Shown here piece by piece: positions 25,617-34,759 of a DNA stretch of 64,000 bases. The notes below the pieces were generated by a model. It worked only from the letters and a program-made list of their open reading frames with translations, had not been told where the DNA came from and did not search any database. Position 1 is the stretch's first letter. Each line of letters begins with the position of its first letter. Position numbers and translations under genes: made by a program. The stretch is from Natronococcus occultus SP4 (lineage in GTDB: Archaea; Halobacteriota; Halobacteria; Halobacteriales; Natrialbaceae), in contig NC_019974.1 of the NCBI RefSeq assembly GCF_000328685.1, forward strand, positions 983,001-1,047,000, in the 5' to 3' direction.

Positions 25617-26480
25617 TCACTCTCGGTCGTCCCGATCCGGCAGTCGGCGAGCGACGTCTCGTCGAAGTTCGGCGATCGATCGCCGGCCGACGAGGACGTT
25701 CGAGAGCCAGACGGAGCCCACTGCCAGCGCGAGCCCGGCGACGACGTCGATCGCCCAGTGGATCCCCAGGTACATCGTCGAGAGCGCGACGCTGACCGCG
25801 AGGACGACCGCGATCGGAAACCACTTCGGGTAGCTCGAGCGCGTCTCGTAGGCGAAGATGCCGACGGTGGCGGCAAGCGAGGTGTGCAGGGAGGGGAAGA
25901 CGTTGGTGTTGCGGTTGACCTCGCGGGTGAGGTGTTGGTACTCGGGGCTGTTGTCGTACAGCATCGTCACCGTCAGCTCCTCGGGCATGACGTTTCGCGG
26001 CCCGTAGGCGATGACGAGCAGGTAAAACGCTAGGCCGATCACGTAGTTCAGCGAGTACGCCGTCAGCAGCCGACGGAAGGCCCGGGTGTCCGACAGCGCG
26101 AAATACGCAATTCCAGGGAAGATCAGCAGGAAGGCGTAGCCGTAGACGTAGATGAACGAGAAGTACGCCGTCAGCTCCCCGGTCGCGATCGACTGGAAGA
26201 CGAGGACGAACTCCCCCTCGAGATCGTAGAACGTCTCGGTCATGTGGACCCCGATCCGTTCCGAGATGCCCGGTCCGGCCTGTCGCATGACGCGGTTGAG
26301 CCACAACACGACGAGCAACACCGCGAACGCGGGTGCCGACGCCCGAACGCGGGGTCGCCACTCACGGACCGTCGCCACGAGGCGCTCGCGGCCGACGAAC
26401 GCCGCGACCGACACCACGAGCAGGAACGCGACGACAGCGGCGACCTGTGTCAGGACCTGCGTGAGGACCTCGGCGTACAT
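25617..26480 (-). CDS. PAP2-superfamily membrane protein (copy 2)
   Basis: This 287-residue paralogue of the gene at 22967 keeps the same membrane-helix layout and the motifs AYGPRNVMPEE, NRNTNVFPSLHTSLA and STMYLGIHWAIDVVAG. It starts 5 nt after the stop of the preceding binding-protein gene, so the pair is an operon. Differences are concentrated in the first 60 residues and in the C-terminal tail. It probably acts on a lipid or polyprenyl phosphate at the outer membrane face. Confidence 0.85.
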   Translation of the reverse strand: MYAEVLTQVLTQVAAVVAFLLVVSVAAFVGRERLVATVREWRPRVRASAPAFAVLLVVLWLNRVMRQAGPGISERIGVHMTETFYDLEGEFVLVFQSIATGELTAYFSFIYVYGYAFLLIFPGIAYFALSDTRAFRRLLTAYSLNYVIGLAFYLLVIAYGPRNVMPEELTVTMLYDNSPEYQHLTREVNRNTNVFPSLHTSLAATVGIFAYETRSSYPKWFPIAVVLAVSVALSTMYLGIHWAIDVVAGLALAVGSVWLSNVLVGRRSIAELRRDVARRLPDRDDRE

Positions 26481-26484
26481 CGGG

Positions 26485-28257
26485 TTACAGGCGGAGCCGC
26501 CCCTGGTCGTCGTACTGGTACCCTGCGGACTCTAACGCCGCCCTGGCGGTCTCGACGTCGAGATCGCCGTCGGAACCGAAAAACGGGGTCGCCGGATCCT
26601 GGCCGTCCCAGCCCAGCTCGTCGGGCACCCACTCCTCGGGCAACGGCGCCGCGGTCGGGGTCGCGTGACCGTCGAAGATCGCGTCGACGATCCAGGACGG
26701 ATCGAGCAGTCGTGAGACGATCCGTCTGGCGTGGGGGTTGCTGAACGGTTCGGCCCGGGTGTTGTACCCCACGTGGTAGAACGTCCGGGACGGCGCGGCG
26801 AGGTGGTCGACGTCGGGCTCGTCCGGAACGGAATCGAGCGCGTGGGCCTCGAGCATCGACGCCGTGAAGTCGGCGCCGTCGTTGGCGACGCGCTCGATCG
26901 AGGACGCACTGCCCGGATCGATCCCGAACTGGAGTTGCTCGACGCCGACCGCAGGCAGGTCGACGTCCTCGCGACGGGTGAAGTGGTCGTCGAACCGTTC
27001 GAGAGTGAGGTGCTCGCGCTCACTGTTGCTCTCGAAGCGGAAGGGACCGCTCCCGACCGGCGGGACGTTGTCCATCGTGACAAGTCCCCACTCGCCTTGC
27101 GTGGCGGTAAACGACGTCGTGTCCTCGGCACGGGACCGGATCTGGTCGCGCCACCGGTGTGCCGGAAGGATCGGGACGGTCAGTGCGCGTCTCGCGGCCT
27201 CGACGCCCGCAGCGAACCCGAGGCGGAGCTCGCGGTCGTCCTCGACGTCGACGGTGTCGACGGCCGTGGCGTGACCCCGGTACCGGGGCGGTGGTGACTC
27301 GAACTCGGCCCGACCCAGCGACGTGTCCTCGAGAAAGCGGTAGGTGAAGGCGACGTCCTCGGCTCTGACGGGTTCGTCGTCGTGAAACCGGCAGTCCTCC
27401 CGGAGCGTGATCCGGGCTCTGGCGACGTGGTCGTCGTCCGCGTCGGCGCGTTCTAGCGTTACGTCCTCGGCCAGCCAGGGGACCAGTTCGCCGTCGTGTT
27501 CGGTCGCCAGCGAGTCGTAGACGAGATCGATCGTCGACCCGCGTTCACGCAGCGTCGCCGATAACGGGTTCAGGTTCCGTGAGATCCGGGAGTCGGTGAC
27601 CAGCACGCGCAGCCGATCGACGTTCTCGGCGGGTTCGAGCCCGAGGTAGCCGTGACGACTCTCGGGGTGGTCGGCGCTCCAGCCCTCGAAGCGATCGGTC
27701 CGGGCCACGCGGTGTTCCTCGGGAAAGCAGATCGGATCGAAGGGTTTCTCCTCGGCCAGCGTTTCGAGCAGGTCGGCGACGATCGCCTCCCGCTCGTCAC
27801 CGTCGGCGCGGCGCTGGGCCTCGAGGGCGTCGTCGAACGGGATGTTGGCGAACCCGAACGGGTTCTGCCAGCCTGCTTCGTTCGCGTACGCCGAGTGCAG
27901 CGCCTCGTAGAGGAAGTCGGGATCGAACCCGGCGGGGTGGCGTCCGACGTAGAGATCGAAGTCGCGATCGATCAGTATCGTCTCGAGGAACTCCGATCGC
28001 GAGCGCATGTCGATGGAGGCGTCGACGCCGACGTCCTCGAGGTTGGCCTCGAGTTCGCGGGCGATGCGGACGGCTTCTCTGTCGCCGTCGGCGGGGACCG
28101 TGGTGATCGAGAGGGCAAGGCGGTCCATCTCCTGGTCGACGGCGCTCTCGACGCGATCGACACAGCCACTCGTCGGGAGGACCAGGCCGGTCGCGCCGGC
28201 AGCCAGCACCGCTCGCCGGCTGACGCCGTCGCCAGGATCGGTTGAGTCACAATTCAT
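26485..28257 (-). CDS. SBP_bac_5-type binding lipoprotein, apparently circularly permuted (copy 2)
   Basis: This 590-residue paralogue of the gene at 23809 has the same Tat lipoprotein leader (SRRAVLAAGATG, lipobox PTSGC) and the same rearranged order. The canonical C-terminal half comes first (GVDASIDMRSRSEFL, FANIPFDDALEAQRRADGDE, KPFDPICFPEEHR). The canonical N-terminal half follows (RNLNPLSATLRERG, FHDDEPVRAEDVAFTYRF, PPVGSGPFRFES) and ends at ALESAGYQYDD. The ATG at 28257 is preferred to one at 28296, because the longer form adds 13 residues including Cys that are not in copy 1. It is the first gene of the second cassette. Confidence 0.85.
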   Translation of the reverse strand: MNCDSTDPGDGVSRRAVLAAGATGLVLPTSGCVDRVESAVDQEMDRLALSITTVPADGDREAVRIARELEANLEDVGVDASIDMRSRSEFLETILIDRDFDLYVGRHPAGFDPDFLYEALHSAYANEAGWQNPFGFANIPFDDALEAQRRADGDEREAIVADLLETLAEEKPFDPICFPEEHRVARTDRFEGWSADHPESRHGYLGLEPAENVDRLRVLVTDSRISRNLNPLSATLRERGSTIDLVYDSLATEHDGELVPWLAEDVTLERADADDDHVARARITLREDCRFHDDEPVRAEDVAFTYRFLEDTSLGRAEFESPPPRYRGHATAVDTVDVEDDRELRLGFAAGVEAARRALTVPILPAHRWRDQIRSRAEDTTSFTATQGEWGLVTMDNVPPVGSGPFRFESNSEREHLTLERFDDHFTRREDVDLPAVGVEQLQFGIDPGSASSIERVANDGADFTASMLEAHALDSVPDEPDVDHLAAPSRTFYHVGYNTRAEPFSNPHARRIVSRLLDPSWIVDAIFDGHATPTAAPLPEEWVPDELGWDGQDPATPFFGSDGDLDVETARAALESAGYQYDDQGRLRL

Positions 28258-28390
28258 TCCGCTCTGATGATCAGATTCGGGACAGCTACATAACAATCTT
28301 CTGTTCTATGAGGCCGATAAATCGGACGGGAGAGGCGCTATACACTCCATAACACCCGTTTCATTCTATCTCGATCGTTCCGTAACATCA

Positions 28391-28696
28391 ATGTGGAGAC
28401 GGTCGAAACACGCGGCCGTGACCGTCGCCGCCGAGCGGATCGACCGACTTCACGAGCTGGCTCGAGCGGCGGCCGCGGACGGCGATGACGACCGCGCTCG
28501 ATACTACGTCCGGCTCGCGCGACGGGTCGCAGAGCGGAATCGGCTCGCGTTACCCCGGGAGTTCCGTCGGTTCACCTGTGACGCCTGTGACGCGTACCTC
28601 CGACCCGGGCGAAACGCCCGCGTCCGAACCCGCGGGGGCCACGTCGTCATCACCTGTGACTGTGGCGAGCAGGCACGATACCCCTACGAGCCGTAA
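28391..28696 (+). CDS. rnp4: RNase P protein component 4 (Rpp21/Rpr2)
   Basis: The 101-residue protein matches archaeal Rpp21. It has an N-terminal helical half (AAERIDRLHELARAAAADGDDDRARYYVRLARRVAERNRL) and a zinc ribbon with CDACDAYLRPGRNARVR and ITCDCGEQARYPYEP. It helps the RNase P ribozyme remove tRNA 5' leaders. A CRM-domain protein and an MscS channel follow on the same strand with small gaps, so the three may be co-transcribed. Confidence 0.93.
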   Translation: MWRRSKHAAVTVAAERIDRLHELARAAAADGDDDRARYYVRLARRVAERNRLALPREFRRFTCDACDAYLRPGRNARVRTRGGHVVITCDCGEQARYPYEP

Positions 28697-28750
28697 CCTG
28701 ACCCGGTCCGTTTGCTAAGATTCAAACGGGTTGCGTTGTTATGCGGTGAT

Positions 28751-28999
28751 ATGGATACCGAAGAGCGCAAGCGGCGAGCTCACGATCTCGATGTCACCGT
28801 CTGGGTCGGCAAGAGCGGTCTCGAGGCCGTCGTCGACGAACTTGACGACCAGCTCTCGAACGCCGATCTGGTCAAAGTGAAGTTCCTGCGAGCCGCCCGT
28901 GCCGGGGATCCGACCGAGGAGCAGGCAGCCGAACTCGCCGACCGGGTCGATGCCGAACTCGTTGACACCCGCGGCCACACCGCTGTTTTCTACCGATGA
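28751..28999 (+). CDS. YhbY/CRM-domain RNA-binding protein
   Basis: The 82-residue protein is a single CRM (YhbY-like) domain: RRAHDLDVTVWVGKSGLEAVVDEL with the GxxG-like loop, LVKVKFLRAARAG and VDTRGHTAVFYR. Bacterial YhbY binds pre-50S ribosomes; the archaeal protein is presumed to bind RNA. It lies between RNase P Rpp21 and MscS, and its stop overlaps the MscS ATG by 4 nt. Confidence 0.9.
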   Translation: MDTEERKRRAHDLDVTVWVGKSGLEAVVDELDDQLSNADLVKVKFLRAARAGDPTEEQAAELADRVDAELVDTRGHTAVFYR

Positions 29000-29889
29000 C
29001 GGCCGAAGCGACGCTCGTCCAGCTCGGAGGGATCGACGCCCTCGAGACGGCGACCCTCGTCGGTCTCGCGATCACGGGACTTCGGTTCGTCGTGGCGTTC
29101 GTCGCCGTCGTCGCGATCGGACGGCTCGCCGTTCTGCCGCTGGTAAACCGCGCGTTCGATCAGCGCGAACTCGACGAACACGTCCGAAATCCGCTGTTGA
29201 TGCTGACGCGGTTCGGCGTGCTGTTCGTGGCCGTCGCGGCCGCGTTCGGGTTCGCCGGCTTCGAGAACTTCCTCGTTTCCCTGGCCGGGATCGCCGCGGC
29301 CGGGGCGCTCGCGGTCGGGCTGGCGATGCAAAACGTCATCTCGAACTTCGTCGCGGGCGTGTTCATCTACATCGACAAGCCGTTCCGGATCGGCGACTGG
29401 ATCGAGTGGGACGGCGGCGACTACGCCGGCGTCGTCGAGGACATCAGCCTCCGTGTTACGAAGGTTCGGACCTTCGACAACGAGCTGCTGACGGTCCCGA
29501 ACTCGGCGCTCACCGAGAGCGTCGTCAAGAACCCGGTCGACGGCGACAAGCTCCGGTTGAAGTTCGTCTTCGGAATCGGCTACGACGACGACATCCAGGA
29601 GGCGACTGACATCATCGTCGAGGAGGCAAAGCGCCATCCCGAGATCATGGACGAGCCCGAGCCGGCCGTTCGCCTGACCGAACTCAACGACTCCGACGTC
29701 GGGCTGCAGTCCCGGATCTGGATCGCCGACCCCTCGCGGGCCGACTTTGTCCGCACCAAAGGCGAGTTCATCACGGCGGTCAAACGCCGATTCGACGAGG
29801 AAGGGATCGACATCCCCTACCCCGTCCGTACGCTCGAGGGCGGGCTCGAACTCGAGGACCGACAGGCGGTCGGCCAGGCGGCCGAATAA
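28996..29889 (+). CDS. MscS-family mechanosensitive channel
   Basis: The 297-residue protein has three N-terminal membrane helices, the Gly/Ala-rich pore helix LAGIAAAGALAVGLAMQNVISNFVAG, and the beta domain FIYIDKPFRIGDWIEWDG and VTKVRTFDNELLTVPNSAL typical of MscS. The C-terminal alpha/beta domain is complete. It releases solutes during hypo-osmotic shock in the cytoplasmic membrane. It overlaps the CRM gene by ATGA, indicating coupled translation. Confidence 0.93.
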   Translation: MTAEATLVQLGGIDALETATLVGLAITGLRFVVAFVAVVAIGRLAVLPLVNRAFDQRELDEHVRNPLLMLTRFGVLFVAVAAAFGFAGFENFLVSLAGIAAAGALAVGLAMQNVISNFVAGVFIYIDKPFRIGDWIEWDGGDYAGVVEDISLRVTKVRTFDNELLTVPNSALTESVVKNPVDGDKLRLKFVFGIGYDDDIQEATDIIVEEAKRHPEIMDEPEPAVRLTELNDSDVGLQSRIWIADPSRADFVRTKGEFITAVKRRFDEEGIDIPYPVRTLEGGLELEDRQAVGQAAE

Positions 29890-29935
29890 CCGACGCCCCG
29901 GGCGGCAGACGGGATCGCAGCGGTTCTCTCGTTCT

Positions 29936-30922
29936 TCACGGTTCGTAGACAAACGTCCGGTCGCTCCAGGCCGTCGCTGACAGCGCGCCCTGTCGCCACG
30001 CGCCGCCGACGACGTAGAAGGCGCCGTCGTAGGAAACGGCGGTCGGTCCGTGTAGCGAGAGCGGGAGCTCAGGTACGGTCGTCCACTCCTCGCCGTCGAA
30101 GACCTCGTGGCTGTCGGTCGTCCAGCCCGTGACGACCGCGGGGTCCTCGCCCCCGCCGAGGTGGAACCGGCCGTCGACGACGGTGCCGGCGGTGCCGCTT
30201 CGCGGCGTCGGTGCCGCGTCGATCGCCTCCCACGCGTCGGCGTCGGGGTCGTAGGCCTCGACGGTCGGGTCGTTGTCGCCGTCCCAGCGCCCGCTGACGG
30301 TGAGGACGCGGTCGTCGAGGGCCCCCGCCGCGAGGTGGTCCCGCGGCGTCGGGATCGGCTCGCCTCGGTCCCACGTCTCGCCGTCGAAGATCAGCACGTC
30401 GTGGCTGTCGGTCGTATGCCCCCCGACGAGGTACAACCGGCCGTCGTACGCGACGAGTTCGTGGCCCCACCGTCCCTCCGGCAGGGGGCCGCGTTCGGTC
30501 CACGCGTCGGCGTCGGGATCGTACTCGAAGACGTGGTCCTCGGGCGGATCGTCGAACTCGCGGTTGCCGCCGACGACGTAGAGGACGTCCTCGATGGTCG
30601 CCGCCGCGTGGTGGTTCAACGGTTCGGGCATCGACGCCGCGTTCTCCCACTCGTCGGCGACGGGGTCGTAGATGTCCATTCGGTCCGTCGTATCGCCCAG
30701 TCCCGTCAGTCCGCCCGGGACGTGGATTCGGTCCTCGAGGACTGCGCCGTTCATCTCGCCGCGTTCGGTTGGCATGGTCGCGCGCTCGCTCCAGCCCTCG
30801 CTGTCGTCGACCGGAGCGGGCCGGAACGCCCACGCTGTCGCGCCGCCGAGCGCGAGCAGGCCGCCGCCGGCGATTGCGCGCCGCCGCGTCAGCAGGGTGC
30901 GGTCGCCGTCGTCTTCGCTCAC
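29936..30922 (-). CDS. Kelch-repeat protein with Tat-type leader
   Basis: The protein starts with a GTG at 30922 and has a twin-arginine segment LLTRRRAIAGGGLLALGGATAW that acts as a signal or membrane anchor. At least six Kelch blades follow, each with a V-V-G-G core and a following Tyr/Trp (LYVVGGNREFDDPP, LYLVGGHTTDSHDV, FYVVGGAWRQ). This predicts a six-bladed propeller on the outside of the membrane. An upstream ATG at 31174 would run through the SRP RNA and is rejected. Function unknown. Confidence 0.8.
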   Translation of the reverse strand: MSEDDGDRTLLTRRRAIAGGGLLALGGATAWAFRPAPVDDSEGWSERATMPTERGEMNGAVLEDRIHVPGGLTGLGDTTDRMDIYDPVADEWENAASMPEPLNHHAAATIEDVLYVVGGNREFDDPPEDHVFEYDPDADAWTERGPLPEGRWGHELVAYDGRLYLVGGHTTDSHDVLIFDGETWDRGEPIPTPRDHLAAGALDDRVLTVSGRWDGDNDPTVEAYDPDADAWEAIDAAPTPRSGTAGTVVDGRFHLGGGEDPAVVTGWTTDSHEVFDGEEWTTVPELPLSLHGPTAVSYDGAFYVVGGAWRQGALSATAWSDRTFVYEP

Positions 30923-31029
30923 GTGTGAACGGTCGACGAACTGAGTGAAAGTCGTTGTCGCTACCGAACCTAACGGTCGGTGGGCGCGACGCGTCACGGC
31001 GCCGTGGCTCACGGAACAGGTGAAATGAA

Positions 31030-31341
31030 GTATGAGTGTGGAGAGCCACGGTTGCCCGGCGTTCCGGCCGGGGGAATCCCGGTTGCCTTCTCCACCCCGC
31101 GACCCGTCGAGCGACAGGTGTCCGGCGGTCCACTGCTCGCTTCCGCGCCTGATGGGCTGTCGCCGGCTAACCACGATGGGACGTCCCTGCGGACGGCCAC
31201 CGTAGACCGCTGTCCCCGACGGACGAGGCTTCTCTGTTGGCTCCCGGGGCCCCGGCCGGTCTGACCGGACGCCCGCGGCGTTCGGTCCCCGCTAATGACC
31301 ATAGCGCGGGTTACGAGCAGGGCCAAACTGCCCGACCTATC
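31030..31341 (-). ncRNA. ffs: signal recognition particle 7S RNA
   Basis: On the minus strand this about 310-nt stretch has SRP RNA features: a 5' domain with TAGGTCGGGC and CTCGTAACCC; a long pairing of GGCCGGGGCCCCGG near the middle with CCGGGATTCCCCCGGCC near the 3' end (helix 5); and the helix 8 signature AGGCGCGGAAGCGAGCAG. A CTTAAG box at 31365-31370 lies about 26 nt upstream of the estimated 5' end. Length and helix 8 fit archaeal 7S RNA; the end positions are estimates. The RNA scaffolds SRP19 and SRP54. Confidence 0.88.
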
Positions 31342-31548
31342 CATTACTCCGTAGGGGGTTGGAACTTAAGGACCTTTCGTCTCGAGCACCGCCCGAGAAC
31401 CGCTCGAGGGAGCGACGATCGCGGAACGGCTCGTGGTTGCCCAGTCGATCGTTATCGCAACCGTCCCATACGGTTTCCTGTCCGTCAGTTCTGGCGCAAC
31501 CGCGACCCGGGCGATGGTTGCGCCGGGAACTCGGTGCAGCAATCCGTA

Positions 31549-32241
31549 TCAGTCGATGTCGCCGTGGTCGGCCTCGCCGGACTCGCCGCGCTCCTTCGAC
31601 GAGAGCGGTACCGCGAGGACGAGCAGGGTCGCGTAGTAGAGGGCGACGGCGGCGGTGACGAGGGTGCCGCTGACGCCCGGAAGGGTGGCACCCTCGAGGA
31701 ACGTCTCGTCGGGGTTGAACGCCCAGACGTGAAACACCCAGCCGACGAGCATCGCGGTGATAAGCGGGAGGTACACCCGGCGAAGCCGGTGGCTGAACGC
31801 ACCGCGGTAGCTGATATTTCGTTCGGGCTCGCGGTAGTCCCGACTCAGCTCCGCCCGCCACGCTTCGCGTTCGATACCCTGGGAGGGATCGAGCGCGTTC
31901 GCGAACAGGTTCTCCTGAATCACCCGGACCCGTGAGCGCCAGATGTCGTAGTCGCGAAACCGTCTGGCCTCGATGAACAAGAATACGGTTCCCATAATGA
32001 GTCCGGCGAGGATCACCGCGTGGGAGACCTCTCCGGAGAAGGCGTAGGCGACGATCGCCGACATCACCGTCACGGCCCAGTTCGTCGTCGTATCAAGTCG
32101 GTCGCGCCACTCGACCATCCGCTCCATCTCCCCGCGGTAGAGGTGGGCCGCGACCGAGCCGAGGCCGGTGCTCTCATCGACCATCTCGCGGCCGATCTCT
32201 GCCTGCTCCGGATCCTCGGGATCGAACTCCGAATCGCCCAT
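31549..32241 (-). CDS. DUF2270 integral membrane protein
   Basis: The 230-residue protein matches DUF2270: LYRGEMERMVEWRDRLDTTTNWAVTV at the N-terminal amphipathic region, two membrane helices, FIEARRFRDYDIWRSRVRVIQENLFAN, and two more helices after RLRRVYLPLITAML. The four-helix membrane protein has unknown function. The gene is divergent from nothing nearby and convergent with none; the SRP RNA lies 200 nt further along the same strand. Confidence 0.85.
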   Translation of the reverse strand: MGDSEFDPEDPEQAEIGREMVDESTGLGSVAAHLYRGEMERMVEWRDRLDTTTNWAVTVMSAIVAYAFSGEVSHAVILAGLIMGTVFLFIEARRFRDYDIWRSRVRVIQENLFANALDPSQGIEREAWRAELSRDYREPERNISYRGAFSHRLRRVYLPLITAMLVGWVFHVWAFNPDETFLEGATLPGVSGTLVTAAVALYYATLLVLAVPLSSKERGESGEADHGDID

Positions 32242-32332
32242 ACCGTCCGTACGCTCCCGAGCGGGATCGCTGTTCGTACCGTCCCCGACCCGTGACTGTC
32301 AGTCGCGGCTGCCGTCGCCACGGCCAGTGCGA

Positions 32333-33976
32333 TCACGACTCCTCGTCTGCGTACGTCTCCTGAAACCGATCGATCTGTCCGTCGGTTCCGGCGATCACGA
32401 TCGAATCACCGCGCTCGAGACGCGTTCCGTCGACGTCGGAGTGGTACTCCCCGTTTCGCTCGAGGCCGACGACGATACAGTCCGTCTGCTCGCGGACTGT
32501 CGCCGTCTCCAGTTTTGAGTCGACGAGCCCCGGAGCAGCGAGCTGTCGCAACCGGAGCTGGTCGCCAAGCGGCATCACCTCCCGTTCGAACGCCCGCAGC
32601 GCGATCATCCGTCCCGCGACGTTCGGCAGGGCGAGGACGTGATCGGCACCCGCCGCTCGCAGCGCTCGCAGGCTGTCCGTGGTATCGGCGCCGACGATGA
32701 TCTCGGCGTCCGGATGCAGGGCGTCCGCGGTCAGCGTTACCAGGACCGCGTCGTCGTCGCGTTCGACCGCGATGACGACCGTCCCAGCGTCCTCGATTCC
32801 GGCCGCAAGCAGCGTCTCCTCCTCGGTTGCGTCGCCAACGACGTCGACGATCTCGTCGTCCTCGCGGTCGACGACGGTGGTCTCGAGCCCGGCGCGTTCG
32901 AGAGTGCCGGCGGCCGTCCGCCCGACGAGTCCGGCGCCGACGACGACGACCGGCTCCTCGGTCGTCCGGTACGGGCTCCCAGGGGAGCCGGTCCGGTCCG
33001 CAACAGCCTCGAGTGCCGATTCGGTACCGGCGATCAGCAGCGAGGTGTTCTCGTCGACGTGGACCTGCTCCGAGAGCTCGGTAACGAAATCCCCTCGGAC
33101 CCACGCGCCAACGACGGTCGCGCCGGTCTCCTCGAGGGACTGCGTTTCGGCCATCGTCTCGTCGAACAGTTCGGCGTCGGCATCGACGTAAAACTCGGTG
33201 AGATCGAGGCCATCGCCGAGCGTGATCTCCCCTTCGGGTGCGGGGGCGATCACCGTTCTGATCCGATCGCCCAGCGCCTTCCCGAGGCGGTGTTTCGGCG
33301 AGAGCACCTCGTCGACGCCGGCGTACCGGAAGTACCGCGCCCGCGAAGGGTCGGTGACGAGGACGAAAAGAGCGGCCCTCGGATCGCGGCTCTCGATCGC
33401 GAGTACGGTGGCGACGAACTCGCGTTCGGTCGCGTCGACGACGACGGCCGTTGCCTCCTCGAGTCGTACCGCCTCGAGCACGCGGTCGTCGTCGGGTTCC
33501 CCGTACAGTACCGCGAGCCCGTCCTCGTGAAGCCGCTGGGCGCGATCCTCGTCTCCCTCGAGGATCACGTACGGCGTTCCGTCGGCCTCGAGCTCGTCGA
33601 CCAGCGTGTCACAGAGTGCGGTGTAGCCGACGACGACGACGTGATCCTCGATCCGGTCGATCTCCTCGGGCGGCGACGGCTGAACGAGCGTCTCGAGCCA
33701 GGGGACGACGAACTGCGGGATCGCGACGGCGATGTAGGCGATTCCGGTGACCTGTACCAGCAACACCAGCGCGGTCATCTCGAGAGTTGTCCAGGGAGCG
33801 TCCTGGCCGTACCCCGTCGTCGTCATCGACTGGACGACGAGCTCGAGGGACTGGTACCAGGTCCGGGATTCGCCCTCGTAAACGGCCATCCCCCACCGGT
33901 AGGTGAGCGTGTACAGCGCGATCAGAAAGAGGAGCGAGCCGACGTACACCGCCAGTCGCCGGGTGAGTTTTACCAC
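32333..33976 (-). CDS. K+ channel with two RCK/TrkA-N domains
   Basis: The 547-residue protein has two membrane helices flanking a potassium selectivity filter TTGYG at residues 53-57. Two TrkA_N NAD-binding domains follow (HVVVVGYTALCDTLVDEL and EPVVVVGAGLVGRTAAGTL), each followed by a TrkA_C-like segment (GLERNGEYHSDVDGTRL near the C-terminus). This is the layout of ligand-gated prokaryotic K+ channels. Haloarchaea need high internal potassium, so regulation of K+ flux is likely. It ends 90 nt from the DUF2270 start on the same strand. Confidence 0.9.
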   Translation of the reverse strand: MVKLTRRLAVYVGSLLFLIALYTLTYRWGMAVYEGESRTWYQSLELVVQSMTTTGYGQDAPWTTLEMTALVLLVQVTGIAYIAVAIPQFVVPWLETLVQPSPPEEIDRIEDHVVVVGYTALCDTLVDELEADGTPYVILEGDEDRAQRLHEDGLAVLYGEPDDDRVLEAVRLEEATAVVVDATEREFVATVLAIESRDPRAALFVLVTDPSRARYFRYAGVDEVLSPKHRLGKALGDRIRTVIAPAPEGEITLGDGLDLTEFYVDADAELFDETMAETQSLEETGATVVGAWVRGDFVTELSEQVHVDENTSLLIAGTESALEAVADRTGSPGSPYRTTEEPVVVVGAGLVGRTAAGTLERAGLETTVVDREDDEIVDVVGDATEEETLLAAGIEDAGTVVIAVERDDDAVLVTLTADALHPDAEIIVGADTTDSLRALRAAGADHVLALPNVAGRMIALRAFEREVMPLGDQLRLRQLAAPGLVDSKLETATVREQTDCIVVGLERNGEYHSDVDGTRLERGDSIVIAGTDGQIDRFQETYADEES

Positions 33977-34152
33977 GACCGTTCACCCGTGGCTCGTCTA
34001 GAGAGGGCGCGACCGGGGCAGCACACGCGAAGCATACGGGACCGATCACTCCAGGGAATATCGTTCTTGCCCGCTGAGACGGATCGGCCCGGCAGAAGAC
34101 TCTCGAAGCGCGATTCGCTTTCGACCTCGAGGACGTCGAACGGCGACGGAGA

Positions 34153-34665
34153 TCAGTCGCTTTCGGCGCCGCGAACCCGGGTCAGGACGTTTCGCTCCCG
34201 GAGTATCGTGACGACAGCCCAGCCGAGAACGATGACCTCGAGCGCCAGCACGACCGGGTGGAGCGTGTGCGTAATGTCGGTCACGGGGAGAACGATCGTT
34301 ACCGTCTCGAACGCCTCCCGCTCGCCCGGGGGCGGCCCGAGAAAGAGCACGTAGTACGGCGTCGCGGAGAGCCCCTGGGTCGTCGCCACGTTCAGGAAGT
34401 CGGTCGCGATGTGGACCAGCCAGCCAAGCGACAGCGCCGCGCCGCGACGGCCGAACAGGCGCGTGAGAACGAGTCCGGCGGGAACGGCGACCGCGATCGA
34501 GTGGGCGACGGTGTGGGAAAACGGCGTCAGGCCGAGCCAGTAGAGGGGCCGATCGACGAGGTCGGGAAGCGCCGAGCCGACGACGAGGTACGCGATCGGA
34601 AACCGCGTGTAGACGCCCAGCAGGTACCCCATCGCCAGGTGCGTCGGAAAGGTAAGGTGGAGCAT
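34153..34665 (-). CDS. DUF457-type membrane-bound metal-dependent hydrolase
   Basis: The 170-residue membrane protein has the YdjM/DUF457 pattern: FPTHLAMGYLLG with a metal-binding His, VGSALPDLVDRPLYWL with Asp, FSHTVAHSIAVA with two His, and HIATDFLNVAT. Four to five membrane helices are predicted. Family members are presumed metal-dependent hydrolases of unknown substrate. The 175 nt between it and the K+ channel hold no gene. Confidence 0.8.
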   Translation of the reverse strand: MLHLTFPTHLAMGYLLGVYTRFPIAYLVVGSALPDLVDRPLYWLGLTPFSHTVAHSIAVAVPAGLVLTRLFGRRGAALSLGWLVHIATDFLNVATTQGLSATPYYVLFLGPPPGEREAFETVTIVLPVTDITHTLHPVVLALEVIVLGWAVVTILRERNVLTRVRGAESD

Positions 34666-34759
34666 CGTGGAGGCGACTACGGGATCGCAGGCGCTCGCGG
34701 GACTTCAACCGTCGGTGCGCAATCGAACAGGAGAAATCGAACCGGTCGGGTCGTGTCGA

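Noticed and set aside
24100-25833. 577-codon plus-strand frame antisense to the first binding lipoprotein
   Set aside because: The minus strand encodes a clear SBP with a Tat lipobox. The plus frame is a shadow with no domain.
29936-31174. 412-codon version of the Kelch gene starting at 31174
   Set aside because: It would translate through the SRP RNA. The GTG at 30922 gives a clean Tat leader.
32639-34354. 571-codon plus-strand frame antisense to the K+ channel
   Set aside because: The channel has complete selectivity-filter and RCK motifs. The plus frame has no motif.
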